64,000 nt of DNA, from positions 11,267,837 to 11,331,836 of the forward strand of contig CANTUZ010000014.1 of the NCBI GenBank assembly GCA_947846985.1, read 5' to 3'. The notes under the pieces were generated by a model. It was given only the letters and a program-made list of their open reading frames with translations. It was not told the origin of the DNA and did no database searches. This document shows, in pieces, positions 28,580-41,654 of the stretch (positions are counted from its first letter, which is position 1; every line of letters begins with the position of its first letter). Made by a program: the position numbers and the translations under genes. Source of the DNA: Fratercula arctica (lineage: Eukaryota; Chordata; Aves; Charadriiformes; Alcidae).

Positions 28580-31565
28580 ACGGGGCAGTCAGAGCCCGAA
28601 CCTTGGTGACATCACAAGGCACTCAGAGCCCACCCTTGGTGACATCACGGGGCAGTCAGAGCCTGCCCTCTGTGACATCACAGGGCAGTCAGAGACCACC
28701 CTTTGTGATACCACGGGGTAGTCAGAGGCTGCCCTTGGTGACATCACAGCGCAGTCAGAGCCCGAACCTTGGTGACATCACAAGGCAGTCAGAATCCGCC
28801 CTTTCTGACATCACTGGGCAGTCAGATCACACCCTTGGTGACATCACAGGGGAGTGAGAGCCTGTCCTTGGTGACATCACGGAGCAGTCAGAGCCCCCCT
28901 TTGTGACATCATGGGGCAGTCAAAGTCCGCTCTTGGTGACATCACGGTACAGTCAGAGCCCGACCCTTGGTGACATCACAAGGGATTCAGAACCCCCCTT
29001 TATGACAACACAGGGCAGTCAGAGCCCGCCCTTCGTGACATCACAGGGCAAACACAGGCCGCGCTTGGTGACTTCACAAGGGACTCAGAGTCCGCTCTTG
29101 GTGACATCACGGGGCAGTGAGAGGCCCCCTTTGTGACATCACAGAGAAGTCAGAGCACAACCCTTTGTGACATCACGGGGCAGTCAGAGTCCCCCCTTTG
29201 TCACATCACGGGGCCGTCAGAGCCCCCCTTTGTGACATCACCGGGCAGTCAGAGCACAACCCTTGGTGACATCACGAGGCAGTCAGAGGCTGCCCTTGGT
29301 GACATCAGAGGGCAGTCAGAGCCCCCGTTTGTGACATCACGGGGCAGTCAGAGTCCGCTCTGGGTGACATCATGACACAGTCATGGCCCGACCCTTGCTG
29401 ACATCACAAGGCAGTCAAAGTCTGCTCTTGGTGGCATCGCGGCACAGTCAGGGCCCGACTCTTGGTGACATCACAGGGGAGTCAGAGTCTGCCCTTGGTG
29501 ACATCACAAGGCAGTCGGAGTCCGCTCTTGGTGACATCACGATACAGTCAGAGCTCGCCTTTAGTGACATCACAGGGCGGTCAGAGCACACCCTTCGTGA
29601 CATCACGAGGCAGTCAGAGCCCCCCTTTGTGGCATCACGGGGCAGTCAGAGTCCAGTCTGGGTGACATCACGGCACAGTCAGGGCCCGACTCTTGGTGAC
29701 ATCACAAGGGAGTCAGAACCCCCCTTTATGACAACACAGGGCAGTCAGAGCCCACCCTTCGTGACATCACAGGGCAATCACAGGCCGCACTTGGTGACTT
29801 CACAAGGGACTCAGAGTCCGCTCTTGGTGACATCACGGGGCAGTGAGAGGCCCCCTTTGTGACATCACACAGGACTCGGAGCCCGCATTTGGTGACAGCA
29901 CGGGGCAGTCAGAGCCCCCCCCTTTGTGACATCACGGGGCAGTCAGAGCACAACCCTTGGTGACATCACTGGGGAGTCAGAGCCCCACTCTGTGACATCA
30001 CAGGGCAGACACAGCTCACGCTTGGTGACACTACGGCCCAGTCGGAGCCACCACTTGTGACACCACAGGGGAGTCAGATCCCGCCCTCTGTGACATCACG
30101 GGGCAGTCAGAGCCACACTATGTGACAGCACGGGGCAGTCAGAGCCCCGTTTTGTGACATCACGGGGCAGTCAGAGTCTGCTCTTGGTGACATCACAGGG
30201 CAGTCAGAGCCCGAACCTTGGTGACATCACAAGGCACTCAGAGCCCACCCTTGGTGACATCACGGGGCAGTCAGAGCCTGCCCTCTGTGACATCACAGGG
30301 CAGTCAGAGACCACCCTTTGTGATACCACGGGGTAGTCAGAGGCTGCCCTTGGTGACATCACAGCGCAGTCAGAGCCCGAACCTTGGTGACATCACAAGG
30401 CAGTCAGAATCCGCCCTTTCTGACATCACCGGGCAGTCAGATCACGCCCTTGGTGACATCACAGGGGAGTGAGAGCCTGTCCTTGGTGACATCACGGAGC
30501 AGTCAGAGCCCCCCTTTGTGACATCATGGGGCAGTCAAAGTCCGCTCTTGGTGACATCACGGTACAGTCAGAGCCCGACCCTTGGTGACATCACAAGGGA
30601 TTCAGAACCCCCCTTTAAGACAACACAGGGCAGTCAGAGCCCGCCCTTCGTGACATCACAGGGCAAACACAGGCCGCGCTTGGTGACTTCACAAGGGACT
30701 CAGAGTCCGCTCTTGGTGACATCACGGGGCAGTGAGAGGCCCCCTTTGTGACATCACAGAGAAGTCAGAGCACAAGCCTTTGTGACATCACGGGGCAGTC
30801 AGAGTCCCCCCTTTGTCACATCACGGGGCCGTCAGAGCCCCCCTTTGTGACATCACCGGGCAGTCAGAGCACAACCCTTGGTGACATCACGAGGCAGTCA
30901 GAGGGTGCCCTTGGTGACATCAGAGGGCAGTCAGAGTCCCCGTTTGTGACATCACGGAGCAGTCAGAGTCCGCTCTGGGTGACATCATGACACAGTCATG
31001 GCCCGACCCTTGGTGACATCACAAGGCAGTCAAAGTCTGCTCTTGGTGGCATCGCGGCACAGTCAGGGCCCGACTCTTGGTGACATCACAGGGGAGTCAG
31101 AGTCTGCCCTTGGTCACATCACAAGGCAGTCTGAGTCCGCTCTTGGTGACATCACGATACAGTCAGAGCTCGCCTTTAGTGACATCACAGGGCGGTCAGA
31201 GCACACCCTTCGTGACATCACGAGGCAGTCAGAGCCCCCCTTTGTGACATCACGGGGCAGTCAGAGTCCGGTCTGGGTGACATCACGGCACAGTCAGGGC
31301 CCGACTCTTGGTGACATCACAAGGGAGTCAGAACCCCCCTTTATGACAACACAGGGCAGTCAGAGCCCACCCTTCGTGACATCACAGGGCAATCACAGGC
31401 CGCACTTGGTGACTTCACAAGGGACTCAGAGTCCGCTCTTGGTGACATCACGGGGCAGTGAGAGGCCCCCTTTGTGACATCACACAGGACTCAGAGCCCG
31501 CATTTGGTGACATCACGGGGCAGTCAGAGCCCCCCCTTTGTGACATCACGGGGCAGTCAGAGTCT
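28580..31565. repeat. 1,615-bp offset duplication in the satellite
   Basis: About 1.37 kb starting at 28580 recurs at 30195-31565 with a constant offset of 1,615 bp (landmarks 28603/30218, 28903/30518, 29383/30998). Much of the same block also occurs near 6.6-7.9 kb at an offset of 21,946 bp, so it is a dispersed block that was then tandemly duplicated. Confidence 0.85.
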
Positions 31566-31599
31566 GCTCTTGGTGACATCACAGGGCAGTCAGAGCTCA

Positions 31600-34500
31600 A
31601 CCCTTGGTGACATCACGAGGCAGTCAGAGGCTGCCCTTGGTGACATCACAGGGCAGTCAGAGTCCCCCTTTGTGACATCACGGGGCAGTCAGAGCACAAC
31701 CCTTGGTGACATCACAGGGCAGTCAGAGTCCCCCTTTGTGACATCACGGCGCAGTCAGAGCACAACCCTTGGTGACATCACAGGGCAGTCAGAGACCCCC
31801 ATTGTGACATCATGGGGCAGTCAGAGTCCGGTCTGGGTGACATCATGACACAGTCATGGCCCGACCCTTGGTGACATCACAAGGCAGTTAGAGTCCGCTC
31901 TTGGTGACATCACGGCACAGTCAGGGCCCGACTCTTGGTGACATCACGAGGCAGTCAGAACCCCCCTTTATGACAACACAGGGCAGTCAGAGCCCGCCCT
32001 TCGTGACATCACAGGGCAGTTACAGCCCCCCTTTTGTGACATCACAGGGCATTCAGAACCCGCCTTTGGTGACATCATGGCGCAGTCAGAGCACAACCCT
32101 TGGTGACATCACGAGGCAATCAGAGCCCCCCTTTGTGACATCACAAGGCAGTCAGAGCACAACCCTTAGTCACATCACGAGGGAGTCAGAGGCTGCCCTT
32201 GGTGACATCACAGGGCAGTCAGAGGCCCCCTTTGTGACATCACAGGGCAGTCAGAGCACAACCCTTGGTGACATCACTGGGGAGTCAGACTCCGCTCTTG
32301 GTGACATCACAAGGTAATCACAGGCCGCGCTTGGTGACTTCAGAAGGGACTCAGAGCCCCCCCTTTGTGACATCACGGGGCAGTAAGAGCCCCCCTTTGT
32401 GACATCACGGGGCAGTCAGAGCAGAACCCTTGGTGACATCACAAGGCAGTCAGAGCCCCACTTTGTGACATCACAGTGCAGACACAGCTCACGCTTGGTG
32501 ACACTACGGCCCAGTCGGAGCCACCATTTGTGACACCACAGGGGAGTCAGATCCCACCATTGGTGACATCACAGGGCAGTCAGAGGCCCCCTTTGTGACA
32601 TCACAAGGCAGTCAGATCCCGTCCTTGGTGACATCACAGGACAGTCAGAGCCCCCATTTGTGACAGCAAAAGGGAGTCAGAGCCCCACTATGTGACATCA
32701 CAGGGCAGTCAGAGTCCCGTTTTGTGACATCACGGGACAGTCAGAGCCCGCCCTTGGTGACATCACAGGGCAGTCAGATCCCACCCTCTGTGACATCACA
32801 GGGCGGTCAGGGCCTGCCCTTGGTGACATCACAAGGCAGTCAGAACCCGCCCTTGGTGACATTACCGGGCAGTCATTTCCCGCCCTTGGTGACATCCCAG
32901 GGGAGTCAGAGCCCCAGTTTGTGACATCACAGGGCAGTCAGAGCCCCCTTTGTGATACCACGGGGCAGCCTCAGCCCGCCCTTGGTGACATCACGGGGCA
33001 GTCAGAGCCAACCCTTGGTGACATCACGGGGCAGTCAGAGCACAACCCTTGGTGACATCACGGGGCAGGCAGAGCCAACCCTTGGTGACATCACAAGGGA
33101 GTCAGAGTCTGCTCTTGGTGACATCACGGGGCAGTGAGAGGCCCCCTTTGTGACATCACACAGCACTCAGAGCCCACATTTGGTGACAGCACGGGGCAGT
33201 CAGAGCCCCCCCTTTGTGACATCACAGGGCCGTCAGAGCCCCCCTTTGTGACATCACAGGGCAATCAGAGCACAACCCTTGGTGACATCACAAGGCAGTC
33301 AGAGCCCCACTATGTGACATCACAGGGCAGTCAGAGACCCGTTTTGTGACATCAGGGGGCAGTCAGAGTCTGCCCTTGGTGACATCACTGGGGAGTCAGA
33401 GTCCGCTCTTGGTGACATCACGGTACAGTCAGAGCCCGCCTTTAGTGACATCAGGGGGCAGTCAGAGCCCGCCCTTGGTGACATCATAGACGAGTCAGAG
33501 CCCCACTCTGTGACATCACAAGGCAGTCAGAGCCCCGTTTTGTGACATCACGGGCAGTCAGAGCCCGAACCTTGGTGACATCACAAGGCAGTCAGAATCC
33601 GCCCTTTGTGACATCACCGGGCAGTCAGATCGCGCCCTTGGTGACATCACAGGGGAGTGAGAGCCTGTCCTTGGTGACATCACAGGGCAGTCAGAGCCCC
33701 CCTTTGTGACATCATGTGGCAGTCAGAGTCCGCTCTGGGTGACATCACGGCGCAGTCATGGCCCGACCCTTGGTGACATCACAAGGCAGTCAGAGTCCGC
33801 TCTTGGTGACATCACGGCACAGTCAGGTCCTGACTCTTGGTGACATCACAAGGGAGTCAGAACCCCCCTTTATGACAACACAGGGCAGTCAGAGTCCGCT
33901 CTTGGTGACATCACGGTACAGTCAGAGCCCGCCTTTAGTGACATCAGGGGGCAGTCAGAGCCCGCCCTTGGTGACATCATAGAGGAGTCAGAGCCCAACT
34001 CTGTGACATCACAAGGCAGTCAGTGCCCCGTTTTGTGACATCACGGGGTCGTCAGAGCACAACCCTTGGTGACATCACGAGGCAGTCAGAGGCTGCCATT
34101 GGTGACATCATAGGTCAGTCAGATCCCGCCCTTCGTGACATCACAGGGGAGTCAGAGTCTGCCCTTGGTGACATCACAAGGCAGTCAGAGTCCGCTCTTG
34201 GTGACGTCATGGCACATTCAGGGCCCGACCCTTGGTGACATCACTAGGCAGTCAGAGTCCGCTCTTGGTGACATCACAGTACAGTCAGAGCCCGCCTTTA
34301 GTGACATCAGGGGGCAGTCAGAGCCCGCCCTTGGTGACATCATAGAGGAGTCAGAGCCCCACTCTGTGACATCACAAGGCAGTCAGTGCCCTGTTTTGTG
34401 ACATCACGGGGCGGTCAGAGCACACCCTTGGTGACATCAGAGGGCAGTCAGAGACCCCCATTGTGACATCACAGGGCAGTCAGAGTCCGCTCTGGGTGAC

Positions 34501-37500
34501 ATCACGGCACAGTCAGGGCCCGGCCCTTGGTGACATCACAAGGCAGTCAGAGTCCGCTCTTGGTGACATCACGGCACAGTCAGGGCCCGACTCTTGGTGA
34601 CATCACGAGGCAGTCAGAACCCCCCTTTATGACAACACAGGGCAGTCAGAGCCCGCCCTTCGTGACATCACAGGGCAATCACAGGCCGCGCTTGGTGACT
34701 TCAGAAGGGACTCAGAGTTCGCTCTTGGTGACATGACGGGGCAGTGAGAGGCCCCCTTTGTGACATCACAGGGCAGTCAGAGCACAACCCTTGGTGACAT
34801 CACGGGGCATTCAGAGCCCCCATTTGTGACATCACAGGGCAGTCAGAGCACAACCCTTGGTGACATCACTGGGGAGTCAGAGTCCGCTCTTGGTGACATC
34901 ACGGGGCAGTGAGAGGCCCCCTTTGTGACATCACACAGGACTCAGAGCCCGCATTTGGTGACAGCACGGGGCAGTCAGAGCCCCCCCTTTGTGACATCAC
35001 AGGGCAGTCAGAGCACAACCATTGGTGACATCACGAGGCAGTCAGAGCCCCCCTTTGTGACATCACAGGGCAGTCAGAGCCCCCCTTTATGACATCACAG
35101 GGCAGTCAAAGCACAACCCCTGGTGACATCACGGGGCAGTCAGAGCCCCCCTTTGTGACATCACGGGGCAGTCAGAGCACAACCCTTGGTGACATCACGA
35201 GGCAGTCAGAGCCCCCCTTTGTGACATCACAGGGCAGTCAAAGCACAACCCCTGGTGACATCACGGAGCAGTCAGAGCCCCCCTTTGTGACATCACAGAG
35301 CAGTCAGAGCACAACCCTTGGTGACATCACGGGGCAGTCAGAGCCCCCCTTTATGACATCACAGGGCAGTCAAATCACAACTCCTCGTGACATCACAGGA
35401 CAGTCAGAGCCCCCCTTTGTGACATCACAGGGCAGTCAGAGCCCACCCTTGGTGACATCACAGGGCAGTCAGACCCCGACCCTTGGTGACATCACAAGGG
35501 AGTCAGAGCCCGACTTTGAGACATCACATGGCAGTCACAGCCTACCCTCAGTGACATCACGGGGCAGTCAGAGCTCTCCTTTGTGACATCACGGGGCAGT
35601 CAGAGTCCGCTCTTGGTGACCTCACGGCACAGTCAGAGCCCGACCCTTGATGACATCACAAGGCAGTCAGAGTCCTCTCTTGGTGACATCATGGCACAGT
35701 CAGGGCCCGACTGCTGGTGACATCAAAGGGCATGCAGAACCCGCCCTTTGTGACATCACTGGGCAGTCAGAGCACACCCTTGGTGACATCACAAGGGAGT
35801 CAGAGCCCCACTTTGTGACATCACAGGGCGGACACAGCTCACGCTTGGTGACACTACGGCCCAGTCGGAGCCACCATTTGTGACACCACAGGGGAGTCAG
35901 ATCCCGCCTCTGTGACATCACGGGGCAGTCAGAGCCCCACTATGTGACAGCACGGGGCAGTCAGAGCCCCGTTTTGTGACATCACGGGGCAGTCAGAGAC
36001 CCCTTTGTGACATCACAGAGCAGTCAGAGCACAACTCTTGGTGACATCACGAGGCAGTCAGAGGCTGCCCTTGGTGACATCACGGGGCCATCAGAGCCCC
36101 CCGTTGTGACATCACAGGGCAGTCAGAGCCCCCCTTTGTGACATCACGGGGCAGTCAGAGCACAACCCTTGGTGATATCACGGGGCAGTCAGAGCCCCCC
36201 ATTGTGACATCACAGGGCAGTCAGAGCACAACCCTTGGTGATATCACGGGGCAGTCAGAGCCCCCACTTTGTGACATCACTGGGCCGTGAGAGACCCCTT
36301 TGTGGTGTCACAGAGCAGTCAGAGCACAACTCTTGGTGACATCACGAGGCAGTCAGAGGATGCCCTTGGTGACATCACAGGGCAGTCAGAGCACACCCTT
36401 GGTGACATCGCAGGGCAGCCAGAGCCTGCCCTTTGTGACATCACGGGGTAGTCAGAGCCCCCATTTATGACATCACAGGGCAGTCACAGCACAACCCTTG
36501 GTGACATCACGGGGCAGTCAGAGGGTGCCCTTGGTGACGTCACAGGGCATTCAGAGCCCCCCTTTCTGACATCACAGGGCAGTCAGAGGGTGCCCTTGGT
36601 GACATCACGGGGCAGTCAGAGGCTGCCCTTGGTGACATCACAGGGCAGTCAGAGCCCCCCTTTGTGACATCAGAGGGCAGTCAGAGCACAACCCTTGGTG
36701 ACATCACGAGGCAGTCAGAGGCTGCCCTTGGTGACATCACAGGGCAGTCAGAGTCCCCCTTTGTGACATCACGGGGCAGTCAGAGCACAACCCTTGGTGA
36801 CATCACAGGGCAATCAGAGTCCCCCTTTGTGACATCACGACGCAGTCAGAGCACAACCCTTGGTGACATCACAGGGCAGTCAGAGACCCCCATTGTGACA
36901 TCATGGGGCAGTCAGAGTCCGGTCTGGGTGACATCATGACACAGTCATGGCCCGACCCTTGGTGACATCACAAGGCAGTTAGAGTCCGCTCTTGGTGACA
37001 TCACGGCACAGTCAGGGCCCGACTCTTGGTGACATCACGAGGCAGTCAGAACCCCCCTTTATGACAACACAGGGCAGTCAGAGCCCGCCCTTCGTGACAT
37101 CACAGGGCAGTTACAGCCCCCCTTTTGTGACATCACAGGGCATTCAGAACCCGCCTTTGGTGACATCATGGCGCAGTCAGAGCACAACCCTTGGTGACAT
37201 CACGAGGCAATCAGAGCCCCCCTTTGTGACATCACAAGGCAGTCAGAGCACAACCCTTAGTGACATCACGAGGGAGTCAGAGGCTGCCCTTGGTGACATC
37301 ACAGGGCAGTCAGAGGCCCCCTTTGTGACATCACAGGGCAGTCAGAGCACAACCCTTGGTGACATCACTGGGGAGTCAGACTCCGCTCTTGGTGACATCA
37401 CAAGGTAATCACAGGCCGCGCTTGGTGACTTCAGAAGGGACTCAGAGCCCCCCCTTTGTGACATCACGGGGCAGTAAGAGCCCCCCTTTGTGACATCACG

Positions 37501-40500
37501 GGGCAGTCAGAGCAGAACCCTTGGTGACATCACAAGGCAGTCAGAGCCCCACTTTGTGACATCACAGTGCAGACACAGCTCACGCTTGGTGACACTACGG
37601 CCCAGTCGGAGCCACCATTTGTGACACCACAGGGGAGTCAGATCCCACCATTGGTGACATCACAGGGCAGTCAGAGGCCCCCTTTGTGACATCACAAGGC
37701 AGTCAGATCCCGTCCTTGGTGACATCACAGGACAGTCAGAGCCCCCATTTGTGACAGCAAAAGGGAGTCAGAGCCCCACTATGTGACATCACAGGGCAGT
37801 CAGAGCCCCGTTTTGTGACATCACGGGGCAGTCAGAGCCCGCCCTTGGTGACATCACAGGGCAGTCAGATCCCACCCTCTGTGACATCACAGGGCGGTCA
37901 GGGCCTGCCCTTGGTGACATCACAAGGCAGTCAGAACCCGCCCATGGTGACATCACCGGGCAGTCATTTCCCGCCCTTGGTGACATCCCAGGGGAGTCAG
38001 AGCCCCAGTTTGTGACATCACAGGGCAGTCAGAGCCCCCTTTGTGATACCACGGGGCAGCCTCAGCCCGCCCTTGGTGACATCACGGGGCAGTCAGAGCC
38101 AACCCTTGGTGACATCACGGGGCAGTCAGAGCACAACCCTTGGTGACATCACGGGGCAGGCAGAGCCAACCCTTGGTGACATCACAAGGGAGTCAGAGTC
38201 TGCTCTTGGTGACATCACGGGGCAGTGAGAGGCCCCCTTTGTGACATCACACAGCACTCAGAGCCCACATTTGGTGACAGCACGGGGCAGTCAGAGCCCC
38301 CCCTTTGTGACATCACAGGGCCGTCAGAGCCCCCCTTTGTGACATCACAGGGCAATCAGAGCACAACCCTTGGTGACATCACAAGGCAGTCAGAGCCCCA
38401 CTATGTGACATCACAGGGCAGTCAGAGCCCCGTTTTGTGACATCAGGGGGCAGTCAGAGTCTGCCCTTGGTGACATCACTGGGGAGTCAGAGTCCGCTCT
38501 TGGTGACATCACGGTACAGTCAGAGCCCGCCTTTAGTGACATCAGGGGGCAGTCAGAGCCCGCCCTTGGTGACATCATAGACGAGTCAGAGCCCCACTCT
38601 GTGACATCACAAGGCAGTCAGAGCCCCGTTTTGTGACATCACGGGGCAGTCAGAGCCCGAACCTTGGTGACATCACAAGGCAGTCAGAATCCGCCCTTTG
38701 TGACATCACCGGGCAGTCAGATCGCGCCCTTGGTGACATCACAGGGGAGTGAGAGCCTGTCCTTGGTGACATCACAGGGCAGTCAGAGCCCACCCTTGGT
38801 GACATCATGGGGCAGTCAGAGTCCGCTCTGGGTGACATCACGGCACAGTCATGGCCCGACCCTTGGTGACATCACAAGGCAGTCAGAGTCCGCTCTTGGT
38901 GACATCACGGCACAGTCAGGTCCTGACTCTTGGTGACATCACAAGGGAGTCAGAACCCCCCTTTATGACAACACAGGGCAGTCAGAGCCCGCCCTTGGTG
39001 ACATCACAGGGGAGTCAGAGTCTGCCCTTGGTGACATCACAAGGCAGTCAGAGTCCGCTCTTGGTGACATCACGGTACAGTCAGAGCCCGCCTTTAGTGA
39101 CATCAGGGGGCAGTCAGAGCCCGCCCTTGGTGACATCATAGAGGAGTCAGAGCCCAACTCTGTGACATCACAAGGCAGTCAGTGCCCCGTTTTGTGACAT
39201 CACGGGGTCGTCAGAGCACAACCCTTGGTGACATCACGAGGCAGTCAGAGGCTGCCATTGGTGACATCATAGGTCAGTCAGATCCCGCCCTTCGTGACAT
39301 CACAGGGGAGTCAGAGTCTGCCCTTGGTGACATCACAAGGCAGTCAGAGTCCGCTCTTGGTGACGTCATGGCACATTCAGGGCCCGACCCTTGGTGACAT
39401 CACTAGGCAGTCAGAGTCCGCTCTTGGTGACATCACAGTACAGTCAGAGCCCGCCTTTAGTGACATCAGGGGGCAGTCAGAGCCCGCCCTTGGTGACATC
39501 ATAGAGGAGTCAGAGCCCCACTCTGTGACATCACAAGGCAGTCAGTGCCCTGTTTTGTGACATCACGGGGCGGTCAGAGCACACCCTTGGTGACATCAGA
39601 GGGCAGTCAGAGACCCCCATTGTGACATCACAGGGCAGTCAGAGTCCGCTCTGGGTGACATCACGGCACAGTCAGGGCCCGGCCCTTGGTGACATCACAA
39701 GGCAGTCAGAGTCCGCTCTTGGTGACATCACGGCACAGTCAGGGCCCGACTCTTGGTGACATCACGAGGCAGTCAGAACCCCCCTTTATGACAACACAGG
39801 GCAGTCAGAGCCCGCCCTTCGTGACATCACAGGGCAATCACAGGCCGCGCTTGGTGACTTCAGAAGGGACTCAGAGTTCGCTCTTGGTGACGTGACGGGG
39901 CAGTGAGAGGCCCCCTTTGTGACATCACAGGGCAGTCAGAGCACAACCCTTGGTGACATCACGGGGCATTCAGAGCCCCCATTTGTGACATCACAGGGCA
40001 GTCAGAGCACAACCCTTGGTGACATCACTGGGGAGTCAGAGTCCGCTCTTGGTGACATCACGGGGCAGTGAGAGGCCCCCTTTGTGACATCACACAGGAC
40101 TCAGAGCCCGCATTTGGTGACAGCACGGGGCAGTCAGAGCCCCCCCTTTGTGACATCACAGGGCAGTCAGAGCACAACCATTGGTGACATCACGAGGCAG
40201 TCAGAGCCCCCCTTTGTGACATCACAGGGCAGTCAGAGCCCCCCTTTATGACATCACAGGGCAGTCAAAGCATAACCCCTGGTGACATCACGGGGCAGTC
40301 AGAGCCCCCCTTTGTGACATCACGGGGCAGTCAGAGCACAACCCTTGGTGACATGACGAGGCAGTCAGAGCCCCCCTTTGTGACATCACAGGGCAGTCAA
40401 AGCACAACCCCTGGTGACATCACGGAGCAGTCAGAGCCCCCCTTTGTGACATCACAGAGCAGTCAGAGCACAACCCTTGGTGACATCACGGGGCAGTCAG

Positions 40501-41155
40501 AGCCCCCCTTTATGACATCACAGGGCAGTCAAATCACAACTCCTCGTGACATCACAGGACAGTCAGAGCCCCCCTTTGTGACATCACAGGGCAGTCACAG
40601 CCCACCCTTGGTGACATCACAGGGCAGTCAGACCCCGACCCTTGGTGACATCACAAGGGAGTCAGAGCCCGACTTTGAGACATCACATGGCAGTCACAGC
40701 CTACCCTCAGTGACATCACGGGGCAGTCAGAGCTCTCCTTTGTGACATCACGGGGCAGTCAGAGTCCGCTCTTGGTGACCTCACGGCACAGTCAGAGCCC
40801 GACCCTTGATGACATCACAAGGCAGTCAGAGTCCTCTCTTGGTGACATCATGGCACAGTCAGGGCCCGACTGCTGGTGACATCAAAGGGCATGCAGAACC
40901 CGCCCTTTGTGACATCACTGGGCAGTCAGAGCACACCCTTGGTGACATCACAAGGGAGTCAGAGCCCCACTTTGTGACATCACAGGGCGGACACAGCTCA
41001 CGCTTGGTGACACTACGGCCCAGTCGGAGCCACCATTTGTGACACCACAGGGGAGTCAGATCCCGCCTCTGTGACATCACGGGGCAGTCAGAGCCCCACT
41101 ATGTGACAGCACGGGGCAGTCAGAGCCCCGTTTTGTGACATCACGGGGCAGTCAC
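31600..41155. repeat. 5.1-kb tandem duplication running into the gap
   Basis: The segment from about 31600 to 35995 is repeated at 36691-41150. The offset is 5,091 bp at the left and 5,159 bp at the right; the change is 66 bp, exactly two monomers, inserted near 39.0 kb. The second copy is cut by the run of Ns, so further copies may lie in the gap. Confidence 0.88.
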
Positions 41156-41654
41156 NNNNNNNNNNNNNNNNNNNNNNNNNNNNNNNNNNNNNNNNNNNNN
41201 NNNNNNNNNNNNNNNNNNNNNNNNNNNNNNNNNNNNNNNNNNNNNNNNNNNNNNNNNNNNNNNNNNNNNNNNNNNNNNNNNNNNNNNNNNNNNNNNNNNN
41301 NNNNNNNNNNNNNNNNNNNNNNNNNNNNNNNNNNNNNNNNNNNNNNNNNNNNNNNNNNNNNNNNNNNNNNNNNNNNNNNNNNNNNNNNNNNNNNNNNNNN
41401 NNNNNNNNNNNNNNNNNNNNNNNNNNNNNNNNNNNNNNNNNNNNNNNNNNNNNNNNNNNNNNNNNNNNNNNNNNNNNNNNNNNNNNNNNNNNNNNNNNNN
41501 NNNNNNNNNNNNNNNNNNNNNNNNNNNNNNNNNNNNNNNNNNNNNNNNNNNNNNNNNNNNNNNNNNNNNNNNNNNNNNNNNNNNNNNNNNNNNNNNNNNN
41601 NNNNNNNNNNNNNNNNNNNNNNNNNNNNNNNNNNNNNNNNNNNNNNNNNNNNNN
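41156..41654. other. Assembly gap (499 Ns)
   Basis: A run of 499 Ns separates the 33-bp satellite from the 142-bp repeat. The near-500 length suggests a placeholder rather than a measured size. The true satellite boundary is not visible. Confidence 0.99.

Larger units (their letters stand above)
1..41155. repeat. 33-bp satellite array with CRE-like core
   Basis: The first 41 kb is one continuous tandem array. Each monomer is 33 bp (32-34 bp variants occur), giving about 1,250 copies. It consists of the core GTGACATCAC (or GTGACGTCAC), then a G-rich step, the word GGCAGTCAGAG, and a C-rich tail ending CCCTTG or CCCTTT. Variants differ mainly in the tail (for example GCACAACCC, which is 34 bp, or CCGCCC). 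Because 33 is divisible by three, frames stay open over several monomers and give spurious peptides rich in DITGQSEPALG or VTSQGSQSPPL. No frame exceeds about 165 codons and no start, splice or codon pattern supports coding. I see no gene, RNA gene or transposon inside. I do not recognise it as a named satellite. Confidence 0.97.

Noticed and set aside
1..41155. A giant repeat protein (DITGQSEPALG or VTSQGSQSPPL units) encoded by the satellite
   Set aside because: The 33-bp period is divisible by three, so open frames arise automatically on both strands. Length variants of 32 and 34 bp shift frame, stops recur, and the longest frame is about 165 codons.
1..41155. CRISPR array
   Set aside because: Repeats are directly adjacent with no unique spacers, the array is far too long, and the surrounding genes are vertebrate.
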